Assembly (NCBI RefSeq): GCF_003932755.1
Contig: NZ_CP024202.1
Span: forward strand, 2,790,001 to 2,854,000
Origin: Methylomicrobium sp. wino1
Lineage (GTDB): Bacteria > Pseudomonadota > Gammaproteobacteria > Methylococcales > Methylomonadaceae
Reading direction: 5' to 3'
DNA length: 64,000 nt
Shown: piece after piece, positions 1 through 11,461 of the stretch
How positions within the stretch are numbered: position 1 is the first letter of the stretch
How the letters are laid out: every line of letters starts with the position of its first letter
Program-made: the position numbers and the translations under genes
The notes under the pieces: model-generated
What the model was told of the DNA's origin: nothing
The model's input: only the letters and a program-made list of their open reading frames with translations
The model's database searches: none

Positions 1-801
1 TCGTTATCGTTTTGTGTTTACGGCGGTATAGTCGCCGAAGATGAGGACAGTCATGCTTTGCTCGATCAAGAAGCCTGCCGTTTGGCCGAACAATTACATG
101 TCGATTATCTGGAAATGCGCAACCGTGTTCAGCAGAGCACGGATCGACCTTATAAAGAACTCTATGTTACTTTTCGGAAGACGCTCGATCCGGATCCTGA
201 AAAGAACATGCTGGCGATCCCACGTAAACAACGAGCGATGATCCGAAAAGGCATCAATGCCGGTTTGGTGAGTGTGATCGATCAAAATGTCGAACGTTTT
301 TATCAGGCGTATTCGGAAAGCGTTAGAAATCTCGGTACGCCGGTTTTTGCCAAAAAATACTTTCAAATTTTGCTGGATATATTTAAAGACCGATGCGAGA
401 TATTAACGGTCGAAAAGGACGGTCAGTTGATCGCAAGCGTTATGAGTTTTTATTTCAAGGACGAAATACTGCCTTATTACGGAGGCGGTAACGATCAAGC
501 CAGATCGGTGCAAGGTAACGACTTCATGTATTGGGAAGTGATGCGCCGGGCCGTCGACAAAGGCGTTAAGACATTTGATTACGGGCGAAGTAAAATCGGC
601 ACCGGTTCATACCGCTTTAAAAAACATTGGGGCTTCGAACCCGAGCCGTTATTTTACGAGTTTCATTTAGTCAAGGCCGATCGCTCGCCCGATATCAATC
701 CGTTGAATCCGAAATATCGATTGTTTATCGAGGCCTGGAAACGGTTACCGTTGCCGGTTAGTCAGATCGTCGGACCTTGGTTATCGAAAGATTTGGGGTA
801 A
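1..801 (+). CDS. FemAB-related protein of the exosortase/PEP-CTERM system (5' truncated by window)
   Basis: The reading frame is open from base 1, so the N-terminus (probably about 80-100 residues of a family near 340-350) lies outside the window. The visible part is a GNAT/FemAB-type acyltransferase fold. It contains the segment FDYGRSKIGTGSYRFKKHWGF, typical of the FemAB-like proteins encoded with exosortase (EpsH) and exopolysaccharide genes. It ends 6 bases before the sugar transferase start at 808, so the two are surely one operon. The exact acyl donor and acceptor of this family are not established. The gene fits the PEP-CTERM substrate protein at 27287-27964. The family call rests on recognition of the sequence pattern, without a profile search. 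Confidence 0.75.
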   Translation, partial: SLSFCVYGGIVAEDEDSHALLDQEACRLAEQLHVDYLEMRNRVQQSTDRPYKELYVTFRKTLDPDPEKNMLAIPRKQRAMIRKGINAGLVSVIDQNVERFYQAYSESVRNLGTPVFAKKYFQILLDIFKDRCEILTVEKDGQLIASVMSFYFKDEILPYYGGGNDQARSVQGNDFMYWEVMRRAVDKGVKTFDYGRSKIGTGSYRFKKHWGFEPEPLFYEFHLVKADRSPDINPLNPKYRLFIEAWKRLPLPVSQIVGPWLSKDLG

Positions 802-807
802 TGCTTG

Positions 808-1998
808 ATGGAAAACTTATTGTTTCTGGTTCATCGTATTCCCTATCCGCCGAATAAAGGCGATAAAATCCGCTCGTTTCATTTTCTTAAGGCGCTATCG
901 CAACACTACACGATTTATTTGGGTACTTTCATCGATGACCCCAACGACTGGCAGTATGTCGACACGGTCAAAGGCTATTGCCGAGAGACCTGCATTCAAT
1001 CGTTAAATCCTGTTCAAGCCAAAATCAAAAGCCTGACAGGGCTATTAACCGGCGAAGCGCTAAGTCTGCCTTATTATAAAAACCATGAGCTACGCAAGTG
1101 GGTCAATGGTGTCATCGAGCGTCATCGGATCCGCAAAGTGCTGATTTTTTCGTCGGTCATGGGGCAATATGTCCTTAATCGAGAAGATTTGACGTTGATT
1201 GCAGATTATGTCGACGTCGATTCGGATAAATGGCGGCAATACGCCGAGAAAAAGACTTGGCCGGAAAGCTGGATCTATCGGCGCGAGTCCGAACGCTTGC
1301 TCGAATTTGAGAAGCAATTGATATCCCAAACCAAAGCCGGTTTTTTTGTTTCTGAACAAGAAGCCAATTTATTTAAAACCTTGGTTCCGGAATTCGAGGC
1401 GCGCATCGGTTCGGTCAATAACGGCGTCGATACCGATTATTTTTCGCCGGATCATGCATTCGACTCGCCGTATCGCCCTGAAAGCCAAGTATTGGCTTTT
1501 ACCGGCGCAATGGATTATTGGGCCAATGTCGATGCGGTTAAATGGTTTGCCGAAAAGGTATTTCCGGCCATTCGGAAAAAACACCCCGATACCGAATTTT
1601 ATATCGTCGGTTCCAAGCCGACTAAGGACGTGTTGTTGCTCGCCCAAATAGACGGTGTGGTCGTAACCGGAAGTGTGGACGATGTCCGCCCCTTTATCGC
1701 GCATTCCGATTTGGTCGTGACGCCTTTGCGTATTGCTCGAGGCATTCAAAACAAAGTGTTGGAAGCAATGGCAATGGCTAAGCCCGTTGTGGCGACATCG
1801 ATGGCGATTGAAGGCATTCCGGTCGACGACAGTTTGAATGTCGTGATTACCGACGACGAAGGTCCATTCGTCGATCGAGTGTGTGAGGTGCTTGCCCAGG
1901 ATAAAAGAGGCAATCGCTCCGAAAATAATAGGCGTTTCGTTCTGGATAATTTCAGTTGGCAGACATCAGCCGACCGATTGAGCGAATTGATCGGTTGA
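808..1998 (+). CDS. Sugar transferase, PEP-CTERM/EpsH1-associated (TIGR03087-like glycosyltransferase)
   Basis: A 396-residue GT4-type glycosyltransferase. The N-terminus LFLVHRIPYPPNKGDKIRS is the hallmark of the sugar transferases that accompany exosortase/EPS loci. The C-terminal half has the GT-B nucleotide-sugar region around VVTPLRIARGIQNKVLEAM. It probably adds a sugar to a lipid-linked exopolysaccharide precursor on the cytoplasmic face of the membrane. ATG 808 is preferred over the in-frame TTG at 805. It follows the FemAB-like gene by 6 bases and is the last gene of that operon, facing ppdK tail to tail. A palindromic hairpin at 2090-2124 lies between them. Donor and acceptor sugars cannot be read from sequence. 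Confidence 0.8.
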   Translation: MENLLFLVHRIPYPPNKGDKIRSFHFLKALSQHYTIYLGTFIDDPNDWQYVDTVKGYCRETCIQSLNPVQAKIKSLTGLLTGEALSLPYYKNHELRKWVNGVIERHRIRKVLIFSSVMGQYVLNREDLTLIADYVDVDSDKWRQYAEKKTWPESWIYRRESERLLEFEKQLISQTKAGFFVSEQEANLFKTLVPEFEARIGSVNNGVDTDYFSPDHAFDSPYRPESQVLAFTGAMDYWANVDAVKWFAEKVFPAIRKKHPDTEFYIVGSKPTKDVLLLAQIDGVVVTGSVDDVRPFIAHSDLVVTPLRIARGIQNKVLEAMAMAKPVVATSMAIEGIPVDDSLNVVITDDEGPFVDRVCEVLAQDKRGNRSENNRRFVLDNFSWQTSADRLSELIG

Positions 1999-2089
1999 GA
2001 GTCGGTTTTTACTCCAGTCTGACTGAAATCGTTCAACTTCGTTAGTGCCGTTGGGCAGGCGCCGCGTACCCAACTTGACTTCGAAGTAC

Positions 2090-2124
2090 CCAACCTCCGG
2101 AGTCCGTTCGTCTCCGGAGATTGG
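2090..2124. terminator. Hairpin between convergent genes
   Basis: Two copies of the self-complementary octamer CTCCGGAG, flanked by CCAA and TTGG, can form a strong stem with a short loop. The structure sits exactly between the stop codons of the sugar transferase (+) and ppdK (-). It has no clear T-tract on either side, so a bidirectional terminator role is inferred from position only. Confidence 0.4.
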
Positions 2125-2132
2125 GGCGGCGA

Positions 2133-4883
2133 TTAGAATTCGATGCTGTATTCGTTTTCAAGCAACTTGGCATGAGCCGCCGCGAGTCTTGCGATAGGGA
2201 TTCGCGGTGCCGAACAGGATACATAATCCAGTTTGATATGATGGCAAAAGCGGATCGATTCCGGATGTCCGCCTTGTTCGCCACAAATACCCACTTTGAT
2301 ATCGGGCCGGGTTTGTCGTCCCAATTCAACTGTCATTTTCATCAATTGACCGACACCCTTAGCGTCGAGCACTTCAAACGGGTTATCCGCTAGTAGCCCG
2401 GATTCATTGTACAAGGGCAGGAATTTGTTTTCGGCGTCTTCTCTGGAAAACGAAAAAGTCGCCTGCGTCAGATCGTTGGTACCGAACGAGAAAAATTCGG
2501 CGACATCGGCCAGTTTTGCCGCGCGCGTGCAAGCCCTGACGGTTTCGACCATTGTGCCGAATTTGAATTCCAAGTCTATGCCATACTGTTTTTCGACCTC
2601 TTTTTGAATTTGATCGACGTAAGACTTTACTTTTATCAATTCCTGAACGGTAATGACTTGAGGCACCATGATTTCGGGCAAAATCGGTTTGCGTTGCTTA
2701 ATACATAACGCTGCCGCTTCAAGAATCGATCGGATCTGCATTTGGTAGATCTCAGGGTAGGACATGCCGAGTCTGACGCCGCGATGGCCGAGCATCGGGT
2801 TGACTTCGTAGAGCTCTTTTACTTTACTCAGCATGAGTTCCTTTTTCGCGATCGCTTTATTGATGACCTCTTCGTTCAGATGATTGAACGGCGACGGCAA
2901 TAAGGCATGGGACCCCAAGGTGTCGAGCGTCACTTGTTGGCCTTGAATCATGATTTTATAGTGATTCAAGGCCCGGATTTCGTCCTCCAATTGATGTTCG
3001 CCGGGCAGGAACTCATGCATCGGCGGGTCCAGCAGGCGGACCGTGACCGGGTAAGGCGACATGGCCTCAAAAAGCTCCTGAAAATCGTCTCGTTGAATCG
3101 GGAATAGCTTGGCTAAGGCTTCCTGGCGCGCTTCCTTGTTGTTGGCAAGAATCATATCGATGACGAGCGGTAGACGATCTGAGGCGTTAAACATGCGTTC
3201 GGTGCGGCATAAACCGACTCCGGTAGCCCCATAGCTGGCGGCCAAGCGGGCGCGTTCCGGGGTATCGACATTGGCATGCACTTCCAATTCGGCAACTTCA
3301 TCGGCCCAAGATAACAGGGTTTTCAATTCTTCCGAAAATGACGGCTCGATCGTGGGGATTCGGCCTAAAAAGATCAAACCGGTGCTGCCGTCAATTGTGA
3401 TCATATCGCCTTCACGGATATGCAATTCGCCGATGATGGCTTGACGCGAACGGACGTCGATTTTGATATCCTCGGCGCCGGCTACGCAAGCCTTGCCCAT
3501 GCCTCTGGCCACGACCGCGGCATGCGAAGTTTTCCCGCCTCGGCTGGTCAGAATGCCTTGCGCGGCAAAAAAACCGTGAATATCCTCGGGTTTGGTTTCT
3601 TCTCTCAGTAAAATGATCGCTTCGCCCGCACGCCCTAGTTGTTCGGCCGTGTCGGCTTCGAATACGCATTTTCCGCAGGCCGCGCCCGGCGAAGCTGGTA
3701 AACCTTGTGCAACCGCTTCGGCTGTTGCATTAGGGTCGAGTTGCGGATGCAATAGTTGTTCAAGCAATTCCGGGTTGATCCTCAATAATGCGCGTTTTTT
3801 GTCGATCAAGCCTTCCGCGACCATTTCGACCGACGTTCTAACCATCGCGGCCGCATTCATTTTGCCGTTACGCGTTTGCAGGCAATAGAGTATGCCTCGT
3901 TCGATCGTGTATTCGTAATCCTGAACTTCTTTGTAATGGTTTTCGAGTTTATTGCGTAATTCGACCAGTTGCCGGTAAAGATCGGGCATTTCATTAGCGA
4001 GTTCATGCACCGGTTTCGGAGTGCGAATGCCGGCGACGACATCTTCGCCTTGCGCATTGACCAAATATTCGCCGTACATCTCATTGGCGCCGGTTCCCGG
4101 GTTGCGCGTAAAACCGACGCCGGTCGCGCAATCATTGCCCATGTTGCCGAATACCATCGTGACGACATTGACTGCGGTGCCGTTGGCCATTTTCGGCGTG
4201 ATATGGAATTCCCGGCGGTAATCGACCGCGCGTTTACCCATCCATGAGTTAAAGACCGCTTTTATCGATAGTTCCAGTTGTTCATAGACATCTTCCGGGA
4301 AGGGTTTGCCGGTTTCTTCATGAACCACTTGCAGGAACAGTTCGCTGATTTGGCGTAAATGTTCGGCGTCGAGACCGACATCGGCTTTAATGCCGGCTTG
4401 TTTCTTGATGGCATCGAAATGCTGATCGAATTTTTCATCGTCAATACCCAAAGCGACCTTGCCGAACAGTTGAATGAAGCGCCGATACGCATCATAGGCA
4501 AAACGCGGGTCGCCGGTTTGATCGATCAAGCCGGCTAGGGTTTGTTTGTTGAGACCAAGGTTCAAAATCGTATCCATCATACCGGGCATCGATATCGCCG
4601 AGCCGGAACGAACCGAGACCAGTAAGGGGTTGTCGCGTCCGCCGAATTGTTTTTCGGTTTGCGCTTCGACTTCGACAATGTGAGCTTTGACTTCGTCCAT
4701 TAAGCCGTCGGGTAAGCGCTGGTTATTTATATAATCTAGGCAGGCGGTCGTGGTGATTACAAATCCTGGAGGAACATTGAGTCCGATTTGCGTCATTTCG
4801 CAAAGATTCGCACCTTTGCCGCCTAGCAGCATTTTGTTTTTGCCGTCGCCTTTTTGGAACGAGTAAATATATTTTTCAGTCAT
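2133..4883 (-). CDS. ppdK: Pyruvate, phosphate dikinase
   Basis: 916 residues, close to the usual ~880-910 of bacterial PPDK. It interconverts pyruvate + ATP + Pi with phosphoenolpyruvate + AMP + PPi. Order of domains: N-terminal ATP-grasp nucleotide-binding region (about 1-340), phosphohistidine swivel domain with GGKTSHAAVVARG (His454 is the phosphate carrier), and a C-terminal PEP/pyruvate TIM barrel ending in FSFGTNDLTQ and GICGEQGG (Cys867 the likely general acid). Type I methanotrophs are known to run a PPi-linked glycolysis in which PPDK replaces or supplements pyruvate kinase, and this fits. ATG 4883 gives the conserved N-terminus KYIYSF. It is a single-gene unit with an independent upstream gene. 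Confidence 0.97.
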   Translation of the reverse strand: MTEKYIYSFQKGDGKNKMLLGGKGANLCEMTQIGLNVPPGFVITTTACLDYINNQRLPDGLMDEVKAHIVEVEAQTEKQFGGRDNPLLVSVRSGSAISMPGMMDTILNLGLNKQTLAGLIDQTGDPRFAYDAYRRFIQLFGKVALGIDDEKFDQHFDAIKKQAGIKADVGLDAEHLRQISELFLQVVHEETGKPFPEDVYEQLELSIKAVFNSWMGKRAVDYRREFHITPKMANGTAVNVVTMVFGNMGNDCATGVGFTRNPGTGANEMYGEYLVNAQGEDVVAGIRTPKPVHELANEMPDLYRQLVELRNKLENHYKEVQDYEYTIERGILYCLQTRNGKMNAAAMVRTSVEMVAEGLIDKKRALLRINPELLEQLLHPQLDPNATAEAVAQGLPASPGAACGKCVFEADTAEQLGRAGEAIILLREETKPEDIHGFFAAQGILTSRGGKTSHAAVVARGMGKACVAGAEDIKIDVRSRQAIIGELHIREGDMITIDGSTGLIFLGRIPTIEPSFSEELKTLLSWADEVAELEVHANVDTPERARLAASYGATGVGLCRTERMFNASDRLPLVIDMILANNKEARQEALAKLFPIQRDDFQELFEAMSPYPVTVRLLDPPMHEFLPGEHQLEDEIRALNHYKIMIQGQQVTLDTLGSHALLPSPFNHLNEEVINKAIAKKELMLSKVKELYEVNPMLGHRGVRLGMSYPEIYQMQIRSILEAAALCIKQRKPILPEIMVPQVITVQELIKVKSYVDQIQKEVEKQYGIDLEFKFGTMVETVRACTRAAKLADVAEFFSFGTNDLTQATFSFSREDAENKFLPLYNESGLLADNPFEVLDAKGVGQLMKMTVELGRQTRPDIKVGICGEQGGHPESIRFCHHIKLDYVSCSAPRIPIARLAAAHAKLLENEYSIEF

Positions 4884-4959
4884 GGTAGATCCGTATTTGA
4901 GCTGATGGAAAAAAGAGAGGGGCTTAGAGTGCCTTTAGGATACGGTAATTCGCAATAAA

Positions 4960-5907
<948 letters not shown>

Positions 5908-5959
5908 GCGTTTAAGTTCTGACAATAAACAATTGCATAGACTTTTTTGTTAGCAGTTA

Positions 5960-6190
5960 GGATTTCGTGAAAAATAACTTCCTTGTGCTATGAGTTTTGA
6001 GCGGGTTCGGTAACTCGCTTGACAGGACGCCGTTAATACGTCCGTGTAGGCTTGACGGCGGTGACTGATTGCCAAGGATGGCATGAATGCAGATTTTGCA
6101 GGAGCAAAAATCTGCCCTGCCGCCGACACCTGCCAATCGAGCAACCGAACCTGCTTACCTTGCGTTAAAAATAGGGAAGTTATTTATGAC
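5960..6190. repeat. Palindromic repeat, family A variant (A2), with inner palindrome
   Basis: About 230 bp with outer inverted arms (AAATAACTTCC...GGAAGTTATTT). The inner inverted region starts GGTTCGGTAACTCG and ends CGAGCAACCGAACC. Inside is the family core GGACGCCGT-TAATACGTCCGTGTAGGC. A further small palindrome (CAGATTTTGC...GCAAAAATCTG, about 6082-6113) recurs at 14323-14355. This repeat explains most of the gene-free stretch 5908-6269. A shortened copy in opposite orientation is at 43050-43148. Confidence 0.75.
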
Positions 6191-6269
6191 CGAATTCATA
6201 GCAGTTAGCAGTCAATAGTGAATAGAATTGGCGAAATAAGATTTATTGTTATTCATTCGCTTTTAGTCA

Positions 6270-6785
6270 TTATTCCTTTTCGTAATTATTCAGGTTACTT
6301 TGCTCGGATGTCGAATTTTTTGCAGTTTCGAATGTTTTTCGATCCGGTTTGCCTTGGATATACGAAGCTCCCGGGTCGATAATAAATTGACCGCGCATCG
6401 CGGTTCTACCTAGCAGCATACGGAATTTCATGTTGTCGCGATTGGTTAGAGTCAGTTCTGCAGTGATCAGTGAAGTGCCAAGAAGAAGTTCGGTTTCAAT
6501 CACATAACGGCGACTTTTGTGTCCGCCGGAGTCGGTCACCATGCGGAGATCTTTAATTTGGGCATGGCATTCGATGACCGTATCGATGCGATGTTGGTCG
6601 GGATGAATGTTGAACATGATCCAATGATCTTTGCCTTTTTTATAGGGGTCGATATAAAAGGCGTGTAATGCCGAAGTGCGAGCGCCGGTATCGATTTTGG
6701 CTTTTATCCGGGGAATATTTAAACCCGGCAAGGCCAGCCATTCTCTCCAGCCTAATCTTGGCAGTTCAACGAATTCTGAAGTCAT
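6270..6785 (-). CDS. Retropepsin-like aspartic protease family (putative ATP-dependent zinc protease, PF05618)
   Basis: 171 residues. The segment IPRIKAKIDTGARTSALHA holds the conserved D-T-G-A-R-T-S motif of this small protease family, followed by a beta-rich core and a C-terminal ILLGRTAMRG-like segment (here MLLGRTAMRGQFIIDPG). Family members sit next to RimK-type glutamate ligases in some bacteria (RimB-like); no such ligase is adjacent here. The catalytic residue is presumably the Asp of the DTGA motif. ATG 6785 is well placed. It lies downstream of ispG on the same strand, separated by a terminator-like hairpin (6805-6830), so it is probably transcribed separately. Physiological substrate unknown. 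Confidence 0.75.
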   Translation of the reverse strand: MTSEFVELPRLGWREWLALPGLNIPRIKAKIDTGARTSALHAFYIDPYKKGKDHWIMFNIHPDQHRIDTVIECHAQIKDLRMVTDSGGHKSRRYVIETELLLGTSLITAELTLTNRDNMKFRMLLGRTAMRGQFIIDPGASYIQGKPDRKTFETAKNSTSEQSNLNNYEKE

Positions 6786-6804
6786 GGTATCTGATCCATT
6801 AATA

Positions 6805-6830
6805 AAGCCCCGGTATCAAAACCAGGGCTT
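6805..6830 (-). terminator. Rho-independent terminator of ispG
   Basis: AAGCCCTGGT / ACCGGGGCTT stem (one mismatch) with a 6-base loop. Read on the minus strand it is followed by a T-rich run (TTTATTAAT). It lies directly after the ispG stop codon. Confidence 0.65.
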
Positions 6831-6841
6831 ATGGTCGCCAA

Positions 6842-8068
6842 CTACCGAGATGCGGTTCCGTAGTGTGTTTCAATATAGCGTTCGACCAGCGCTTGAAACT
6901 CTTCGGCTATATGATCGCCTTTCAAGGTGACCGTCTTTTCACCGTCTTCGTAAACCGGCGCAACCGGGGTTTCGCCAGTGCCGGGTAAGCTGATGCCGAT
7001 GTTGGCATTCTTGCTTTCTCCGGGGCCGTTTACGACGCAACCCATGACCGCGACTTCCATTTCTTCGACGCCGGGATATTTAGTGCGCCAAGACGGCATG
7101 CTGACGCGCAGATAATTTTGAATTTCCATCGCTAGCTTTTGGAAATAATCGCTGGTCGTGCGACCGCAGCCTGGGCAAGCGATAACCATGGGTGTAAAAG
7201 AACGGAAGCCCATGGTTTGCAAAATTTCCTGTGCGACGACGACTTCTTGAGTTCTGGCGGTGCCGGGTTCAGGCGTTAGCGAGATCCGAATCGTGTCGCC
7301 GATACCCTGTTGCATGAGGACGGATAGGGCAGCCGAAGAGGCTACGATACCTTTCGAACCCATGCCGGCTTCGGTTAGCCCTAGGTGTAATGCATAATCG
7401 CAACGCTTGCTCAGGTCTTGATAAATACTGATCAATTCCTGAACGTTGCTGATTTTACAAGACAATAGGATTTTGTTGGCGGGTAAGCCTATTTCCTCGG
7501 CGCGGGTCGCGCTTTCGATTGCCGAAACAATAATCGCTTCTCGAGTAACGGCCGGTAGTTCGTCCGGATTTTCTTTTTGCCTGTTTTCGTCCAAAAGGCG
7601 CGTCAAAACCGATTGATCCAGACTACCGCCGTTAACGCCGATTCGAACGGGCTTGTCGTAGCGGCAGGCGAACTCGATCATTTGTTGAAATTGCGGATCG
7701 CGGTTTTTACCGCGTCCGACATTTCCGGGATTGATGCGGTATTTATCCAAGGCTTCGGCGCAGGCGGGGTATTTTTCGAGTAGTTTATGTCCGTTAAAAT
7801 GGAAATCGCCGACGATCGGAACGGTAAAACCTTTTTGGTCGAGTTGGTTACGTATTTCGGGAACGGCTTTAGCCGCGTCTTCGGAGTTGACGGTAATCCG
7901 AACGATTTCCGATCCGGCCTTCGACAATTCCATGACTTGGTTGACTGTTGCTTTGATATCGACGGTATCGGTATTGGTCATCGATTGAACGACAATTGGC
8001 GCGCCGCCGCCCACTTTGATGTCGCCGATTTGAACTTGATGGGTAATTTTTCTTGGGCTGATTGACAT
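6842..8068 (-). CDS. ispG: 4-hydroxy-3-methylbut-2-enyl-diphosphate synthase (flavodoxin)
   Basis: 408 residues, the normal bacterial IspG (GcpE) length. It converts MEcPP to HMBPP in the penultimate step of the methylerythritol phosphate isoprenoid pathway, using a [4Fe-4S] cluster. The N-terminal TIM barrel carries [16 protein letters not shown] and GDFHFNGH. The C-terminal iron-sulfur domain has the cluster motifs ACPGCGRTT and [10 protein letters not shown]. Two other genes of the same pathway, ispD and ispF, are in this window at 35-36 kb. The ATG at 8068 gives the standard N-terminus ending in [12 protein letters not shown]. It is transcribed divergently from the phosphoesterase gene at 8157. 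Confidence 0.97.
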   Translation of the reverse strand: MSISPRKITHQVQIGDIKVGGGAPIVVQSMTNTDTVDIKATVNQVMELSKAGSEIVRITVNSEDAAKAVPEIRNQLDQKGFTVPIVGDFHFNGHKLLEKYPACAEALDKYRINPGNVGRGKNRDPQFQQMIEFACRYDKPVRIGVNGGSLDQSVLTRLLDENRQKENPDELPAVTREAIIVSAIESATRAEEIGLPANKILLSCKISNVQELISIYQDLSKRCDYALHLGLTEAGMGSKGIVASSAALSVLMQQGIGDTIRISLTPEPGTARTQEVVVAQEILQTMGFRSFTPMVIACPGCGRTTSDYFQKLAMEIQNYLRVSMPSWRTKYPGVEEMEVAVMGCVVNGPGESKNANIGISLPGTGETPVAPVYEDGEKTVTLKGDHIAEEFQALVERYIETHYGTASR

Positions 8069-8156
8069 AGACTTAAATCTTTATGGAAATGGTTGACATT
8101 ATCTGAAAGAATGATCGCAATTATACTCTATACGGACAATTCAAAAGAGTTAAATC

Positions 8157-8885
8157 GTGAAGATTAATTATTTTTCTGATGTTCATTTGGAATTCGGCAA
8201 TTTACAAACACCGAGCAATGATGCCGACATCATCATTGCCGCAGGCGATATTGGTGTAAATAAACAAGGAGTGGATTGGCTGAAAACCTTTAATAAACCG
8301 GTCATTTATGTGGCCGGCAATCACGAGTTTTATACCGGGGAATATCATGAAGTGCTGAAAATGTTACGGATGGAATGCGCCGGCAGCCGAGTTCATTTTT
8401 TGGAAAATAACCTCTTCGTTTATCAGAATGTTAGGTTTCTGGGGTGCACGCTATGGGCTGATTTAATGATAGACGGAGTAGAGACTGCTGAGGCGTTAGG
8501 CAAAACCTTGAATGATTTTAGAAAAATTACCTACAACGGTCATGCTTTCGATATTGAAAGCTTTTATAAATTACATCAGCGATCGAAGCAATGGCTTGAA
8601 GCCGAATTGCAACGGCCCTTCGACGGCAAAACCGTAATAGTGACACATCATGCGCCTACTTCATGGAGCTGGAACGATTCGCCTTATGCGTTGAAAAAGT
8701 TTGCTTATTGTAATGATTTAAAAGCCTTTTTGCATGAATACGAGGTAGCGGCTTGGTTTCATGGTCATGTGCACAGCATAAGCGATTATCGCATCGCCGG
8801 CGCTCGAATTCTCTGCAATCCAAGAGGTTATATGGGGCGCAAAATGGTTGACGGTTTTGATGTGAATAAGGTCGTTGAGATTTGA
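8157..8885 (+). CDS. Calcineurin-like metallophosphoesterase
   Basis: 242 residues starting at GTG 8157 (MKINYFSDVHLEF). All five metallophosphoesterase motifs are visible: DVH near the N-terminus, GDIG, GNHEFY, THHAP and GHVH, so a two-metal active site should be intact. It is a small cytosolic member of the type usually annotated as a generic metallophosphoesterase or Ser/Thr phosphatase-like protein; substrate unknown. It stands alone, divergent from ispG with 88 bases between the starts. The 240 bases after it, up to ftsK, hold no gene or repeat I can identify. Confidence 0.85.
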   Translation: MKINYFSDVHLEFGNLQTPSNDADIIIAAGDIGVNKQGVDWLKTFNKPVIYVAGNHEFYTGEYHEVLKMLRMECAGSRVHFLENNLFVYQNVRFLGCTLWADLMIDGVETAEALGKTLNDFRKITYNGHAFDIESFYKLHQRSKQWLEAELQRPFDGKTVIVTHHAPTSWSWNDSPYALKKFAYCNDLKAFLHEYEVAAWFHGHVHSISDYRIAGARILCNPRGYMGRKMVDGFDVNKVVEI

Positions 8886-9124
8886 AGGCTGTGTAAGATT
8901 AGCGGTTAGTAGTGAGCGGTAAGGCGTGAAAGGTTAGTGTAGGCATTCTTTCCCTTCCTGGATCTTCAGCGAAATTTGGAACTCTGCTTATATTAGCCTC
9001 CACATCGACGTATATCCGTTAGGCTAGCGATCATCTATTTTCCTGGTCTTGGGCTAATTCATGTTACATATTCAATTAATCATCTATAATGATGTTTTAT
9101 CGAATAAATTAAGAGAACTTGTTT

Positions 9125-11401
9125 ATGTCTGCAGTGATTGAAGAAAAAACATTTCGAGGTTTGCGAGAGGTTGCGTTATTAGGTTTGGCGGCCTGCGCAT
9201 TGTTCTTTTTAATTTCACTCGTCACATTTAATAATGAAGATGCCGGCTGGACCCATAGCGGCACCGGGCAAGGCATCAATAACGCCGGCGGCATGGTTGG
9301 TGCCTGGCTGGCCGATTTTACACTCAGCGTTTTCGGATTGATGGCGTATTTGTTTCCGATCATGATAATTCGCCAAGCCTATTTGATGTATGTCGGAAAA
9401 AGCCGGGAAACCGGTAAACTGAGTATTGCGGTTAGTTGGTTGGGGTTTATCGCTACCTTGATGGCTGGTACTTCATTGATCTATCTGCATTTTCTGAGAA
9501 TTCGTATGGATTTGCCCGGTTCGACCGGTGGTATTTTAGGCCAGGAAACCGGGGATATTTTTGTGTTGGCGTTGGGAGATTCCGGTGCGACCTTAATGTT
9601 ATTAGCGATTCTATTGGCTGGTGTGACGTTATTTACGGGCTTGTCTTGGTTTAAATTGATGGATGGCGTGGGTAAATACACTTTACTGTTTTTTCGTTGG
9701 TTAGGCCAAGGACTGTTCGGGGTGCTACAAAACCAATATGAAAGACGGGTCGCGGAGTCTCCGGTTTCGGCCAAGCCTCGTGAAAAAACGAAAGGAAAAA
9801 TCCTGAAAAAAACCAAAGCCGCTCCAGTAGTGGATTTGCAAGAAGAATCGTTTATTCCACCAAGTAAAACCAAGCAAAAGAAAATCGATTTTAGTAAGGT
9901 TTCAGAAGGCGAATTGCCGCCTTTATCTTTGCTTGACGAACGCAATATCCGAGTCAAAGGTTATTCGCCAAGCGAATTGGAGGATATGTCGCGTTTGGTC
10001 GAGGAAATACTGCAGGATTTCAATGTCGTGGCCGAAGTGGTTGGTGTCCATCCCGGCCCGGTAATCACTCGTTTCGAATTGCAACCGGCGGCCGGCGTTA
10101 AAGTCAGTCGAGTCAGTTCTTTGTCGAAAGATCTCGCGCGCGCGTTATCGGTAACCAGCGTTCGTATCGTCGAAGTCATTCCCGGCAAGCCTTATATCGG
10201 TCTGGAGATCCCGAATCAAGAACGCGAAATGGTTACGCTTCGTGAGCTATTGGCTTCGCAAGGTTTCGAAAAAGCCAAATCGCCGCTGACCTTGGCGATG
10301 GGCAAGGATATTTCCGGTGCGCCGGTCGTCGCCGACCTAGGCAAAATGCCGCATGCTTTGGTGGCCGGTACGACCGGTTCCGGTAAGTCGGTTGCGATCA
10401 ATACGATGATTTTGAGTTTGCTATACCGAGCCACGCCGAAAGAGGTTCGAATGATCATGATCGATCCGAAAATGTTGGAATTGTCGGTTTATGAAGGCAT
10501 TCCGCATTTATTGACGCCGGTCGTGACCGACATGAAAGAGGCCAGTAATGCCCTGCGTTGGGCCGTTGCCGAAATGGAGCGCCGATACAAGTTGATGTCC
10601 AAGATGGGCGTCAGAAATTTGGCCGGTTTCAATCAATTGATCAACGATGCCGACGCGAAAGGCGAAAGCATACGCGACCCGTTTTTTGTGTTGGAGAGGC
10701 CGCTTGAAGAAGGCGAGGAATTTCCGATGTTGACGACCTTGCCGAGCATCGTGATCGTAATCGACGAACTGGCCGACATGATGATGATCGTCGGCAAAAA
10801 AGTCGAGGAGTTGATTGCAAGATTGGCACAAAAAGCGCGGGCGGCCGGCATTCATTTGATTCTGGCGACGCAACGCCCGTCGGTCGATGTCTTGACCGGT
10901 TTAATCAAGGCCAACGTGCCGACTCGGATATCGTTTCAGGTGTCTTCGCGCATCGATTCCCGGACCATTTTGGATCAGGGCGGGGCGGAAACGCTATTGG
11001 GTAATGGTGATATGTTATTTTTGCCCTCGGGAACCAGTATTCCCATTCGCGCGCACGGTGCGTTCGTCGACGATCACGAAGTGCATCGTATTGTCGAGTT
11101 TCTGAAAGAAACGGGGCCTGCCGATTACTTGGACGAAATTACCCAGGAGCGAAGCGATAATAGCGATGGGTTCGGCGGGCTTTCCGATACCGATAGTGAA
11201 ACCGATGCACTTTACGACGAGGCGGTTCAGTTTGTTACCGAAACGCGTAAAGCGTCGATATCCAGTGTGCAGCGCCGTTTTAAAGTCGGTTATAATCGTG
11301 CGGCCCGCATGATCGAAGATATGGAGGCCGCAGGTGTCGTAAGTCCGGCGGAATCTAACGGTTCGCGCGAAGTTTTGGCACCTCCGCCGCCAAAAGATTG
11401 A
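9125..11401 (+). CDS. ftsK: DNA translocase FtsK
   Basis: 758 residues. The N-terminal ~190 residues contain four hydrophobic segments that anchor it at the septum. A short, lysine-rich linker (about 215-270) replaces the long linker of enterobacterial FtsK. The alpha/beta motor follows, with Walker [10 protein letters not shown] (near 415) and Walker [14 protein letters not shown]. The C-terminal gamma winged helix (about 690-750, with [22 protein letters not shown]) recognises polar KOPS DNA and activates XerCD. It moves chromosome dimers toward dif during division. Start set at ATG 9125; TTG 9119 is the only longer option. It is convergent with the mechanosensitive channel gene. Confidence 0.95.
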   Translation: MSAVIEEKTFRGLREVALLGLAACALFFLISLVTFNNEDAGWTHSGTGQGINNAGGMVGAWLADFTLSVFGLMAYLFPIMIIRQAYLMYVGKSRETGKLSIAVSWLGFIATLMAGTSLIYLHFLRIRMDLPGSTGGILGQETGDIFVLALGDSGATLMLLAILLAGVTLFTGLSWFKLMDGVGKYTLLFFRWLGQGLFGVLQNQYERRVAESPVSAKPREKTKGKILKKTKAAPVVDLQEESFIPPSKTKQKKIDFSKVSEGELPPLSLLDERNIRVKGYSPSELEDMSRLVEEILQDFNVVAEVVGVHPGPVITRFELQPAAGVKVSRVSSLSKDLARALSVTSVRIVEVIPGKPYIGLEIPNQEREMVTLRELLASQGFEKAKSPLTLAMGKDISGAPVVADLGKMPHALVAGTTGSGKSVAINTMILSLLYRATPKEVRMIMIDPKMLELSVYEGIPHLLTPVVTDMKEASNALRWAVAEMERRYKLMSKMGVRNLAGFNQLINDADAKGESIRDPFFVLERPLEEGEEFPMLTTLPSIVIVIDELADMMMIVGKKVEELIARLAQKARAAGIHLILATQRPSVDVLTGLIKANVPTRISFQVSSRIDSRTILDQGGAETLLGNGDMLFLPSGTSIPIRAHGAFVDDHEVHRIVEFLKETGPADYLDEITQERSDNSDGFGGLSDTDSETDALYDEAVQFVTETRKASISSVQRRFKVGYNRAARMIEDMEAAGVVSPAESNGSREVLAPPPPKD

Positions 11402-11461
11402 TATTGCTTACTCCAAATTTAAACTCACTTTGTTGACCAATGGGTTTTTGTGATGGCTCGA

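Noticed and set aside
1-801. Gene start at base 58 (TTG) for the first protein
   Set aside because: The frame is open to base 1 and the family is longer, so the gene is truncated by the window edge and does not start here.
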